Source: Candidatus Eisenbergiella pullistercoris
GTDB lineage: Bacteria; Bacillota; Clostridia; Lachnospirales; Lachnospiraceae
Length of the DNA stretch: 32,741 bases
Reading direction: 5' to 3'
Assembly (NCBI GenBank): GCA_019115665.1
Contig: DXDD01000040.1
Coordinates: 1-32,741, forward strand
Positions 1-7,780 of this stretch are shown here, piece by piece (the first letter of the stretch is position 1; each line of letters begins with the position of its first letter). A program made the translations under genes and the position numbers. Below the pieces are notes generated by a model that had not been told where the DNA came from, made no database searches, and worked only from the letters and a program-made list of their open reading frames with translations.

Positions 1-1163
1 GCGCTCATGGCGTCGATGGTGTTGATCGCGCGGATGATCACCATATACTCGAAGCATCTGGCGTTGTTTCTGACGCCCACGGACTTGAAGTTCGGCACCA
101 CGGTGAAGTACTGCCATACCTTTTTGTCCAGACCTGCCTTTTCAAATTCCTCCCGCAGGATGGCGTCGGATTCGCGCACTGCCTCCAGGCGGTCTCTGGT
201 GATGGCTCCCGGGCAGCGGACGCCCAGTCCCGGTCCCGGGAAGGGCTGGCGGTAGACCATGCTGTGGGGCAGGCCCAGCTCGACGCCGCAGGCGCGCACC
301 TCATCCTTGAACAGCTGCTTTAAGGGCTCCACCAGCCTGAACTGAAGATCCTCGGGAAGGCCGCCCACGTTGTGGTGGGATTTCACCATTTTGGCGGTCT
401 TGGTCCCGCTCTCGATGATATCCGGGTAGATGGTTCCCTGGCCGAGGAATTCGATGCCCTCCAGCTTCCTGGCTTCCTCTTCAAACACGCGGATGAACTC
501 GCTTCCGATGATCTTGCGCTTCTGCTCAGGATCGGACACGTTTTCCAGCTTCCCGAGGAAACGCTCGGAGGCGTCCACATAGATCAGGTTGGCGTGGAGC
601 TGGTCGCGGAATACCTGGATCACGCTTTCGGATTCATTCTTGCGCATCAGTCCGTGGTTCACGTGCACGCAGACCAGCTGCTTCCCGACGGCGCGGATCA
701 GAAGGGCCGCCACCACGGAGGAATCCACGCCGCCGGACAGCGCCAGGAGCACTTTGGAGTCTCCCACCTGGCGGCGGATCAGCTCCACCTGATCCTCGAT
801 GAAGTTTTTCATGTTCCAGTTGGCTTCCGCCCCGCAGGTATCGAACAGAAAGGCTTTCAGCGCTTCCTCGTCCGGCTGCTGCGCCAGACGGGTCCCGCAT
901 TCGGACTGCGGATAGTCCACGGAGATCATCGGGTATCCCAGCCCGTACAGCTCGGGACGGATCTCCACGGCCTTTCCGTCCACCACTCTGTTTTCTCCGC
1001 CGTTTAAAATGATTCCCTTCACATTGTCCAGCGCCTTCAGTTCCTCCGCGGTGATGTCGTGGGGATGGATCTCGCTGTACACGCCAAGGTCTCGGATCCG
1101 GCGCGCCAGCACGGTGTTTTCCGTGCTTCCCAGATCCAGAATAACGATCATATCCTGTTTCAT
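1..1163 (-). CDS. guaA: GMP synthase, ATP-pyrophosphatase type, with reduced glutaminase domain (3' end outside window)
   Basis: Converts XMP to GMP with ATP and a nitrogen donor in purine synthesis; cytosolic. The gene begins at ATG 1163 after GGAGG seven bases upstream and runs off the left edge, so about 387 codons are visible. The N-terminal part has the class I glutamine amidotransferase opening (DLGSTENTVLARRIRDLG, then KGIILNGGENRVVDG), but the position of the catalytic-cysteine motif GICYG reads SVDYP and the following His/Glu section is absent: only about 90 residues precede the ATP-PPase domain instead of about 190. The synthetase part is intact: P-loop SGGVDSS, GQGTIYPDIIESG, KSHHNVGGLP and QPFPGPGLGVR. 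Seen: loss of the cysteine and shortening. Inferred: it uses free ammonia or a separate glutaminase partner. I recall similar shortened GuaA forms in Lachnospiraceae, so this may be a lineage trait and not damage. Confidence 0.93.
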   Translation of the reverse strand, partial: MKQDMIVILDLGSTENTVLARRIRDLGVYSEIHPHDITAEELKALDNVKGIILNGGENRVVDGKAVEIRPELYGLGYPMISVDYPQSECGTRLAQQPDEEALKAFLFDTCGAEANWNMKNFIEDQVELIRRQVGDSKVLLALSGGVDSSVVAALLIRAVGKQLVCVHVNHGLMRKNESESVIQVFRDQLHANLIYVDASERFLGKLENVSDPEQKRKIIGSEFIRVFEEEARKLEGIEFLGQGTIYPDIIESGTKTAKMVKSHHNVGGLPEDLQFRLVEPLKQLFKDEVRACGVELGLPHSMVYRQPFPGPGLGVRCPGAITRDRLEAVRESDAILREEFEKAGLDKKVWQYFTVVPNFKSVGVRNNARCFEYMVIIRAINTIDAMS

Positions 1164-1243
1164 CTTCCTTCCTCCGTATTTCCGCCGTATCCAGGACGGC
1201 TTTTTCCCTTGTCCGGTTCCCTCTGACCGGAACCGTTATTTCT

Positions 1244-1272
1244 ATTATACATGAGAACGGGAGGATTGGCAT
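1244..1272 (-). promoter_or_regulatory. Probable guaA promoter
   Basis: On the minus strand a perfect -10 TATAAT (1249-1244) lies 17 bp from ATGCCA (1272-1267), a 4/6 match to TTGACA. It would give a leader of roughly 75 nt before guaA that contains a GGTTCC/GGAACC hairpin (1215-1234). No purine riboswitch core is recognisable in that leader. Confidence 0.55.
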
Positions 1273-1282
1273 CTGAAATTTT

Positions 1283-1444
1283 GTTGCAATTCACTCATCC
1301 GCCAGAACCAGGCAGATGTCGTTCTTGCACGAACAGATGACTGGCTCTGAGCGGACAAAGGGAGCGCCCGTTTAATGAGCAGGGCTGCGAAGCAGCGGAA
1401 AGCGCGAAGCGCGGCTTTGCGAATGGCGCGGGGTGAATTGCAAC
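1283..1444. repeat. MITE-like structured repeat with 12-bp terminal inverted repeats
   Basis: GTTGCAATTCAC (1283-1294) is matched perfectly and inverted by GTGAATTGCAAC (1433-1444). The interior is highly foldable: an imperfect long hairpin between 1298 and 1355 (TCCGC...GCGGA), then GCTGC-GAA-GCAGC (1384-1396) and GCGC-GAA-GCGC (1402-1412), all closed by the terminal repeats like a multi-branch RNA. It fills the gap between the 3' end of the GH2 gene and the guaA promoter, a gap of 328 bp with no other gene. The last 28 bp recur with four transitions at 25686-25713, so this is a dispersed family. Family name unknown to me; no ORF inside that looks coding. Confidence 0.7.
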
Positions 1445-1491
1445 GTCATCCGTCCGGCTGCCGCCGCAGCCTCCGGGCGTACCTGCGTATT

Positions 1492-3573
1492 TTACACTCC
1501 GTAACTCCCCGCGCAGTCTCCCGTCGGGCGGTACACTGCCGCAGAGGCCGCGCCCTGCGCCGGTATCCTCATGCTCTCCCCGGGGCGCAGCCGCTCGATC
1601 AGGGTCTGTCCCAGCCGTTTTCCCTTTTCATCCAGAAGCGTCACCAGATATCCCCTCATCTCATAACAGGGAAGACCGTCCCGGCAGGAAAGGACCAGCT
1701 GATCCTGTTCCCGGCGCAGGGTAAACGGGGCGCATTCCCGCTGCACCGCGTAATAAGAGGGCTTGGGCGTTCCGTCCATGGAGACGGAGCCGTGCACCCG
1801 GCGGCGCAGTTTTCCCTCTCCGTCCTCCCCCATCTGGGTTCGGTAATCGTTCAGGCAGAAATAGATGGTTCCCGCGATTTCCTCATGCTGCCGGTAGGCT
1901 TCCATTTTTTCCAGAAAAATCTGTTCCCGCCTTTCGTCTCCGCCGGCAAAGGCAGGCTCACAGAGACCGAATTCGGAAGGGACAATCGGACGGCCGGGAT
2001 TGTCCGCGATCAGCCGGGAAAGCTCCGCGTGCTCATCCCGGTCCCCGTGCCAGGTTCCGATGTAATCATTGATCATCAGGATATCCCCGTCCGCCGTCCC
2101 GTCGGTCATGGGATTTTCAAACCAGGTGTTGCTCACATAGTCGGCGCAGCGGGCCGGATCCAGCGCATGGGCATGCGCCGCAGCCTCCCGGATATAGCGG
2201 ATGGTTTTCTCTCCCTGAGCATACAGCTCGTTTCCCACGCCCCAGGCGAAGATACAGGGATGATTTCCGTGGGCGGCGATCATCTCTTCCAGCTGCGCGA
2301 AGGCGATCTCTCTCTGCAGCGGGCCGGCGTCCTGCGGATCCGCTCCCCAGAAGGGAACCTCCTCCTGCACCAGGATCCCGTGACGGTCGCACCAGTCCAG
2401 GATAAAGTCATCCTGCTGCCAGTGAAACCGGGTGAACACGCAGTTGCTTTCCTTTAACAGCTTCAGCATCTTCTCCATCTGCTCCGGCGTCTCCGCCGCT
2501 CCGTACGCCGGATCCGATCCCGGCATCCATTCCGTGCCGCACAGGCGCACCCGCTCTCCGTTCAGATAAAACGCGCTGCCCTCCGTATGAAAATCCCGGA
2601 AGCCGAACACCGTCTCGCATACATCCTCCGTCACACCCCTGTTTTTCAGGGTGAGGCGGAGCCGGTAAAGGGCCGGCCGGTCAAAATGCCAGTAATCCAC
2701 GTTTTCCAGGATCCGTTCCGGCAGCTTCAGCGTGATCTCCCGCTCCGTCCCGCAAGAGTCGGCCGTTTTTTTCCGTTCTCCGAAGATGGCGCAGGGGGCG
2801 GACCCGTGCAGGACGCATTCCTCCCTTCCTTCCCGGAAAAGCTCCCAGGCAAGCGTCAGGCCCGCCGCGGGCGCTTCAGGCCGGGCTCCGGTGCGAACTC
2901 CGACGGGCGACCCGGACTGCTCTGCGAGACTGGCTCCGGCGGGCGATCCGGCCTCCTCTCCGATGCACGCTCCGACGGGCGATCCGGCCTCCTCTGCGTC
3001 GGGGCAGTTCAGCCGCACGCTCACACCCAGGACGGCAGGGCCGCCTTCCATCCGGCAGCTCTCCGTTCTTCCTCCGGCAGACGCCGTCTTCAGCAGGATG
3101 GGCCGGGCGGTTACCGCCGCGCGGTCCAGAAAATGCGCGCCCGTGACCAGAAGCGTCACGCCCCGGATCAGGCCGCCGTCGTCCGCCCAGTCGAAGCTTC
3201 TCTGAAAGGGAAGCAGCTCATCGGTAAATCCGTTGCTCACCCGGACCGTCAGCCGGTTTTCCTCCCCGGCTCTTAACAGCCCGGTCAGCTCCACCGTAAA
3301 GGGCGTGTAGCCGGAATGCGCATGCCGTCCCGCCTCCCTGCCGTTCACATATACGGCCGCCTCGTGAAAGGCCGCGCCGAAGCGCAGGCGTACCCGTCTG
3401 TCCGCCCATTCCCCGGGAACATCCAGCGTATACGAATACCAGCCGGTTCCCCGATATTCCTCCAGTCCTTCTTCCACATTCCAGGTATGGGGAAGGGTCA
3501 CTTCCCTTCCGTTTTTCAGGCAGTCCGGATCCTGTCCCGCGGCAAAGATCCAGTTTTTCAGTTCCTTCGTCAT
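1492..3573 (-). CDS. Glycoside hydrolase family 2 (beta-galactosidase/beta-glucuronidase type)
   Basis: Retaining exo-beta-glycosidase of clan GH-A, probably cytosolic since no signal peptide is seen; substrate not predictable. Order of parts: sugar-binding jelly roll (about residues 1-150, with LPHTWN and the RGTGWYSY motif), immunoglobulin-like domain, then a TIM barrel. The acid/base Glu is E449 in the WGVGNE motif and the nucleophile E534 in PSEFGL. The chosen start, ATG 3573, follows GGAGG by ten bases and gives 693 residues; longer in-frame starts up to 3681 add an arginine-rich stretch and lack a good ribosome site. Odd: residues about 190-225 are three copies of a 12-residue Gly/Ser/Pro-rich unit inserted in the immunoglobulin-like domain. 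It follows the GH106-like gene by 140 bp on the same strand, so both probably act on one plant or host glycan. Confidence 0.9.
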   Translation of the reverse strand: MTKELKNWIFAAGQDPDCLKNGREVTLPHTWNVEEGLEEYRGTGWYSYTLDVPGEWADRRVRLRFGAAFHEAAVYVNGREAGRHAHSGYTPFTVELTGLLRAGEENRLTVRVSNGFTDELLPFQRSFDWADDGGLIRGVTLLVTGAHFLDRAAVTARPILLKTASAGGRTESCRMEGGPAVLGVSVRLNCPDAEEAGSPVGACIGEEAGSPAGASLAEQSGSPVGVRTGARPEAPAAGLTLAWELFREGREECVLHGSAPCAIFGERKKTADSCGTEREITLKLPERILENVDYWHFDRPALYRLRLTLKNRGVTEDVCETVFGFRDFHTEGSAFYLNGERVRLCGTEWMPGSDPAYGAAETPEQMEKMLKLLKESNCVFTRFHWQQDDFILDWCDRHGILVQEEVPFWGADPQDAGPLQREIAFAQLEEMIAAHGNHPCIFAWGVGNELYAQGEKTIRYIREAAAHAHALDPARCADYVSNTWFENPMTDGTADGDILMINDYIGTWHGDRDEHAELSRLIADNPGRPIVPSEFGLCEPAFAGGDERREQIFLEKMEAYRQHEEIAGTIYFCLNDYRTQMGEDGEGKLRRRVHGSVSMDGTPKPSYYAVQRECAPFTLRREQDQLVLSCRDGLPCYEMRGYLVTLLDEKGKRLGQTLIERLRPGESMRIPAQGAASAAVYRPTGDCAGSYGV
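2898..3005. repeat. Three 36-bp tandem repeats inside the GH2 gene
   Basis: Copies at 2898-2933, 2934-2969 and 2970-3005 start CTCCGACGGGCGA, CTCCGGCGGGCGA and CTCCGACGGGCGA on the plus strand. Copies 2 and 3 are the closest pair. The unit is a multiple of three, so the frame is kept; it encodes degenerate 12-residue units around GSPVG. Confidence 0.85.
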
Positions 3574-3596
3574 TCTCAGTCCGACCTCCGTTTCAG

Positions 3597-3620
3597 GGCG
3601 TCTCCTCCTCCGAAACGCCT
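3597..3620 (-). other. Hairpin just upstream of the GH2 ribosome binding site
   Basis: On the minus strand GGCGTTTC and GAGACGCC pair through one G-U over a purine-rich loop, 24-47 bases before the chosen GH2 start. It sits in the 140-bp spacer between the two glycosidase genes. It could be a processing or attenuation hairpin; no T-tract follows, so I do not call it a terminator. Confidence 0.35.
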
Positions 3621-3713
3621 TCTTTTTTCTCATCATATCGGAAACCGTCCTTCGGCGCATTCCTTTTCTCTGCTGTTTCATTGCGATTTTTTGCGCGTGA
3701 AAAGACCGCTCGG

Positions 3714-6074
3714 TCAGGGAACGTCGATCCCGTAAGGAAGGCCGGCATGTTCATATACATTCGCCGCGCTTCCGGTAAAGATCAGCCGCACCTCATTCTC
3801 AGCATTCTCCCCGTTCTGCAGAAGCTTTCCGATCTCAAACACGTGAGGGCCAAAAAAGCTCACGCCCGCGGACTTCCCGTTGCAGAAGCATTCCGCCATT
3901 TCCTCTCCCCGGACCAGAAACCGCTCCTGCGCCCGCGTTTCCTTCCGGAAGCGGTATTCATATACGGCCCGGTTCTCCGACCTCTCCGTCAGGACAAAGC
4001 GGTCTGTCCAGTCCTCCGGCTCCTGCAGGAGCTGCGCCGGAAACCGCTCCGTTTCCGCCTGAACCGTTCTTTCCCGTCCGGTCATTTCCGAACCGGCGGC
4101 CGTTTCCGCCGGCTCTGCAGCCGCAGCGCATGCTTCTTCCCGCTCCGCTGCGGCCAGCAGAACCTGGCAGGATCGAAGCGCCAGCGGGAAAGCCGTCCCG
4201 TTTTCCGTCTGACGGGAAGCCGCCCGGTATGCCTTCCCGGTCCACAGATCCGCAAGGAGCAGGCCGCCCCGCTCCGCCACGGTGACCTCCGTACGGATGT
4301 TTTCCGTCCCCTCATTGGAAAGCAGATACATCACCGTCCCCCACTTTTCCAGCCGGACCGCGCGCAGGCCGGGACAGGCGGCGTCCGTCAGCACGCTCCG
4401 GAAGCCGTAAGCGCGGCGCTTCTCCCCTTCGGCGCCCGTCGGCTCCCCGGTCAGTTCCTGCGCGGAACGAACCACCCGGACGCCGGAAAGCATCTTTTTC
4501 CTGTCCGGATCCTCTGCCAGAAAATCCCTTACATCCAGCACTGCGTCATAGGCGTACTCCCGGATGCAGAGCCTTCCGTCCCTTACCCTGCATTCCGGAA
4601 GCAGGGCGATGGGCAGATAATTGAACTCCGTCTGATTTTCATACAGGCAGGCGGTCTCCCGGTACGGCACCCGGTTGTTGTCGCACAGGACCGCGATGCG
4701 CGCGCCGTTGACGGAATCCGTCATCAGGAAGGAAAGCCGCTTGACATAATCGGAAAGCCTCCGGTAATGGGGCCACCAGATGTTGGCTGGCCCCACGTCC
4801 GGCGGGCGTTCCTCCTTCCGTTTTCCGTCCGTGCTGTAATAAAAGGCATGAGGGACGAGCAGGTTCACCCCGCGGATGGTCAGCCAGTTGATGTACCAAA
4901 CCATGTCCCTGCCGGTGAAATGCCAGTCATACGGCCGCCTGCTGCACACGCCGAAGCATTCGTTGGCATTTCTGCGTCTGCCCAGGTGCCTGGCGATATC
5001 CGCGCACAGCTTCGCCTGTACGGAATCGAATTCCAGAAGGCCGCCGGTCTCCGGGGCGACCCTGCGCATGATCAGATCCTGTCCGGGAATCTGAAAATAC
5101 AGCTCCTCCTCCACGTCGTCGCTGGCCTCCGGATGGCCCATGAGCGCGATCCCGTGCCCCTCACACCAGCGGGAAAGCCGGGCATAGAAGGTTTCCCGGA
5201 GATGCTTTTTAATCAGCCGGCGATAGAGCGCCGTCGTCCGGTTTTCCTCTCCTGTAAAAAGTCCTTCCAGCTCCGGAAGGCTGCCTCCGCCTTCGGAAAG
5301 CTCTCTTTCCAGTCCCGGCACCCATTCCCGGTACGCGGCGGCATTGCGCCCCAGCGCACAGGGCTCGTCCGTGAAAAAGGCGACGACGGTATTTCCGAAG
5401 TATTCCTTCAGCTCCTCATAATAGCGGTCATGGGTCAGCCGGATAAAGGCGTCCACCGCGTCCGGATTCAGGATATCCGCCGACTTCGGCGCGCCCGCCT
5501 CCCCGTCGTCCTCCCCGAAATGAATTCCACGGATGGTTCCTCCTGTGAAGCCGTATACCAGATATTTTCCATCTGAAAATTCCGTGATCTCCTCCCCGCC
5601 CTCCGGCTTATCGGAAAGGGTGATCCCCTTTGAGGCATAGTCCGGATTCTCTGCCACGACCATTCCGTGCGCGGAGCCGGAAGGATACATCCCCTCGTCG
5701 TAAAGGACGATCTTCATCCCCAGACTGTCCGCGCTCTTTACGATAAAGCGGACCGCCTGAAAATAAGTCTCCGACAGATACGGGATATCCTCCGGGATCC
5801 CGATCCTGGGATGCAGCACGATGGCGTCCACGCCTTTTTCCTTATAATCCTTCAGTTCCCGCAGGATTTTCCCCTCGTCCGGCCTGTCATTGAAGAACCA
5901 GAACGGAACAGGGGTGAACTCCTCCGGCGGGTTTTCGATCGCCCGGAGAAGCTGCCTGCTTCCTTTCTTTTCCGATGTTTTTTCCACTGTTCTTTCCGCC
6001 ATTTTTCCTCCTGCCTTTTCCTTTGCTTTTTCCGCCATTTCTCCCCCTGCCTTTTCCTTTGCTTTTTCCGCCAT
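3714..6074 (-). CDS. GH106-like putative glycosidase (alpha-L-rhamnosidase-related)
   Basis: Large TIM-barrel protein of the type that starts with NPPEEFTPVPFWFFND and continues with YKEKGVDAIVLHPRIG and KIVLYDEGMYPSG; these resemble the barrel opening of GH106-related proteins. Later come FFTDEP, a candidate catalytic acidic motif, and GHPEASDDVEEE. The C-terminal third is beta-rich and ends with a galactose-binding-like module carrying ECFCNGKSAGVSFFGPHVFEIG. No signal peptide. Three in-frame ATGs (6074, 6038, 6002) each have their own purine-rich ribosome site because a 36-bp unit holding both is repeated; the first is annotated here, giving 786 residues, and the last, preceded by AGGAGG, is equally possible. 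First gene of a likely two-gene operon with the GH2 gene. Substrate specificity is a guess; the family call rests on motif memory, not a search. Confidence 0.75.
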   Translation of the reverse strand: MAEKAKEKAGGEMAEKAKEKAGGKMAERTVEKTSEKKGSRQLLRAIENPPEEFTPVPFWFFNDRPDEGKILRELKDYKEKGVDAIVLHPRIGIPEDIPYLSETYFQAVRFIVKSADSLGMKIVLYDEGMYPSGSAHGMVVAENPDYASKGITLSDKPEGGEEITEFSDGKYLVYGFTGGTIRGIHFGEDDGEAGAPKSADILNPDAVDAFIRLTHDRYYEELKEYFGNTVVAFFTDEPCALGRNAAAYREWVPGLERELSEGGGSLPELEGLFTGEENRTTALYRRLIKKHLRETFYARLSRWCEGHGIALMGHPEASDDVEEELYFQIPGQDLIMRRVAPETGGLLEFDSVQAKLCADIARHLGRRRNANECFGVCSRRPYDWHFTGRDMVWYINWLTIRGVNLLVPHAFYYSTDGKRKEERPPDVGPANIWWPHYRRLSDYVKRLSFLMTDSVNGARIAVLCDNNRVPYRETACLYENQTEFNYLPIALLPECRVRDGRLCIREYAYDAVLDVRDFLAEDPDRKKMLSGVRVVRSAQELTGEPTGAEGEKRRAYGFRSVLTDAACPGLRAVRLEKWGTVMYLLSNEGTENIRTEVTVAERGGLLLADLWTGKAYRAASRQTENGTAFPLALRSCQVLLAAAEREEACAAAAEPAETAAGSEMTGRERTVQAETERFPAQLLQEPEDWTDRFVLTERSENRAVYEYRFRKETRAQERFLVRGEEMAECFCNGKSAGVSFFGPHVFEIGKLLQNGENAENEVRLIFTGSAANVYEHAGLPYGIDVP
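5999..6074. repeat. 36-bp tandem repeat carrying ribosome site and start codon
   Basis: The plus-strand unit, GCCATTTTTCCTCCT followed by GCCTTTTCCTTTGCTTTTTCC, is present twice, with a third partial copy at 6071. On the coding strand each unit ends in a G-rich Shine-Dalgarno-like run four to five bases before ATGGCGGAAA, so ATGs recur at 6074, 6038 and 6002, all in frame. The encoded unit is MAEKAKEKAGGK. Confidence 0.85.
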
Positions 6075-6283
6075 TTTCCCCTCCGTGCCGAAGCATTTCA
6101 TTCTGAAGTGCGCGCGCCGGGCGAACAGGCGAACAATCGAACCAGAGAACGATCATCCATCGAGCGGTTCTGCCGGAAACCGGTTCATCCGGGAATCTGC
6201 GGCACCCCGGTCTGCGCTGCATCCATGCGGGGTGCATTCCGCTCCCGCCGTACATTTTCCATCTTTTCCATCTGCTGTTGGTT

Positions 6284-6312
6284 ATTCTAATCCAATCTCC
6301 GCCGTTTGTCGA
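6284..6312 (-). promoter_or_regulatory. Sigma-A-type promoter of the GH106-like/GH2 operon
   Basis: Minus strand TCGACA (6312-6307), 17 bp, TAGAAT (6289-6284): 5/6 matches to both consensus boxes at ideal spacing. It predicts a leader of about 200 nt before the start codon, rich in short GTTCG repeats and small GC hairpins whose role I cannot tell. Confidence 0.65.
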
Positions 6313-6458
6313 GACATTGATGTAAGTACTTTCATTTTTCTGTCACTCAGCGTTACTGTTCAGCCTTCGGCAGATTTCCGGTCGAAATGCTGCAATCTTC
6401 CTTTTCTTCCTTTCGAGCCATGCAAACCAGCCATACAAAAAAATGCCGATACGGGCCT

Positions 6459-6479
6459 CAGGCCGGAAAGCCTGTTTTT
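6459..6479 (+). terminator. Terminator-like hairpin with no plus-strand gene before it
   Basis: CAGGC-CGGAAA-GCCTG is followed by TTTTT on the plus strand. It lies in the 644-bp gap between the divergent GH106-like and deacetylase genes. The string CCTGTTTTT, one base, TCCGTA at 6471-6486 recurs with two extra T at 6524-6539. Apart from the GH106 promoter I see nothing else firm in this gap. Confidence 0.4.
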
Positions 6480-6718
6480 ATCCGTATAAAATGACCTCTC
6501 TCTACGGGTCTCACAGCAAAAAACCTGTTTTTTTCCGTACAGGCAGTCAAAAAGTACGGTTTCAGAACACAAATTATCCTTTTTAAACCGTCCGCAAGGA
6601 CTGGCGTATCCCAGGCCGCCGGATACCGCGCCGCCTGCCGGTACAGGAAATGCGGCGCATGGGACTTCCCGTCTTCCGCATATACTGCAGCAACAGACAT
6701 TTCCGGGTATCAGAGATC

Positions 6719-7555
6719 ATGTGGAAAGATTTTGTCCATCTCATACAGTGCAGGATAAAGCGGCTCCGTGAAATGGAAAACGGGCAGGCCGTCATCCGGG
6801 CGCAGATCATCAGGTCCGTCCTGTTCCTCTTCGGCGTCATTGCCTTCGTCCGGTGCATCACCGCCTTCGTTCCCGACGCGGTTTCCGTATCCAGCACCAT
6901 CAACGGCAGGGAGCTGCCCATCTACTGCGTGGATACGCAGGAAAAAAAAGTGGCCCTCACCTTCGACGCCGCCTGGGGAAACGAAGACACGGGAAAGATC
7001 CTGGATATCCTTTCCAGGCACAACGTACATGTCACCTTTTTCATGACGGGCGGCTGGGTGGATTCCTATCCGGAGGACGTGAAGGCCATCCTGGCGGCCG
7101 GGCATGATCTGGGAAACCACAGCGAAAACCACAAAAACATGAGTCAGATCTCCAACGATGAAAAGCGCCAGGAAATCGTATCCGTCCACCGGAAGGTGAA
7201 GGAGCTGACGGGCTATGACATGTTCCTGTTCCGCCCTCCCTACGGGGATTATGACAACGACGTGATCCGCACCGCCGCCGAATGCGGCTACTATTCCATT
7301 CAGTGGGACGTGGATTCCCTGGACTGGAAGGATTACGGCGCGGATTCCATCATCTCCACCGTCTGCAATCATAAGCATCTGGGCTGCGGCTCCATCATCC
7401 TCTGCCACAACGGGGCGAAATTCACGGCGGAGGCTCTGGATACGCTGATCACCAATCTGAAGGGGCAGGGCTATGAGATCGTTCCCGTTTCCGAACTGAT
7501 CTACCGGGACGGCTACCACATGAACGCGGAAGGGCGGCAGCAGAAGGACGGCTGA
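6719..7555 (+). CDS. Membrane-anchored polysaccharide deacetylase (NodB domain, carbohydrate esterase 4)
   Basis: Zinc-dependent deacetylase of the CE4 family that would act outside the membrane on peptidoglycan or another N-acetylated glycan. A single hydrophobic anchor (IIRSVLFLFGVIAFVRCITAFV) is followed by the NodB domain: ALTFDAAWGNED carries the Asp pair of motif 1, GNHSENHK the metal-binding His residues of motif 2, RPPYGDYD motif 3, WDVDSLDW motif 4 and LCHNG motif 5. The arrangement matches the PdaB/YlxY group of spore-formers. The start is uncertain: ATG 6719 has only a weak ribosome site, and ATG 6650 or 6659 lie in frame upstream. A short hairpin with a T-rich tail (TCCTGT/ACAGGA, 7647-7662) lies between it and the pyrophosphatase gene, so the two are probably separate units. 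Confidence 0.85.
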   Translation: MWKDFVHLIQCRIKRLREMENGQAVIRAQIIRSVLFLFGVIAFVRCITAFVPDAVSVSSTINGRELPIYCVDTQEKKVALTFDAAWGNEDTGKILDILSRHNVHVTFFMTGGWVDSYPEDVKAILAAGHDLGNHSENHKNMSQISNDEKRQEIVSVHRKVKELTGYDMFLFRPPYGDYDNDVIRTAAECGYYSIQWDVDSLDWKDYGADSIISTVCNHKHLGCGSIILCHNGAKFTAEALDTLITNLKGQGYEIVPVSELIYRDGYHMNAEGRQQKDG

Positions 7556-7646
7556 GGGCTTCCCGGCGGGTTCTAAACGGCCTTCCCCGGGTACGCTTTT
7601 CCCCATACAAAAAGCCCAAAAAAGCGCCGTTTTTTTCTCCCTTTTT

Positions 7647-7666
7647 TCCTGTGCAAACAGGATTTT
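7647..7666 (+). terminator. Weak terminator after the deacetylase gene
   Basis: TCCTGT-GCAA-ACAGGA is followed by TTTT then CTTCCG. The stem is perfect but the T-tract is short. Just downstream TATAAT at 7686-7691 is a likely -10 box for hppA, with only a poor -35. Confidence 0.4.
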
Positions 7667-7780
7667 CTTCCGTTTTTTCCTGTAATATAATTGATTTTGA
7701 AAGGTTTTTTCGGGGGATTTTTCAAAAGAAGCCTTTCTGTGCACAGATTCCAGCAGTCGTTGAAAGAAAGGGGTGAATTT

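Noticed and set aside
1164-1243. Purine riboswitch in the guaA leader
   Set aside because: Only a small GGTTCC/GGAACC hairpin is there; the conserved three-way junction and loop bases of the purine aptamer are not seen.
2898-3005. CRISPR-like array because of 36-bp repeats (also at 5999-6074)
   Set aside because: The repeats are head to tail with no spacers, lie in reading frame within coding sequence, and no cas gene is present.
3574-3681. Longer N-terminus for the GH2 protein
   Set aside because: The extra frame encodes an arginine-rich low-complexity stretch, overlaps a hairpin and lacks a convincing ribosome site; ATG 3573 follows GGAGG and precedes the domain directly.
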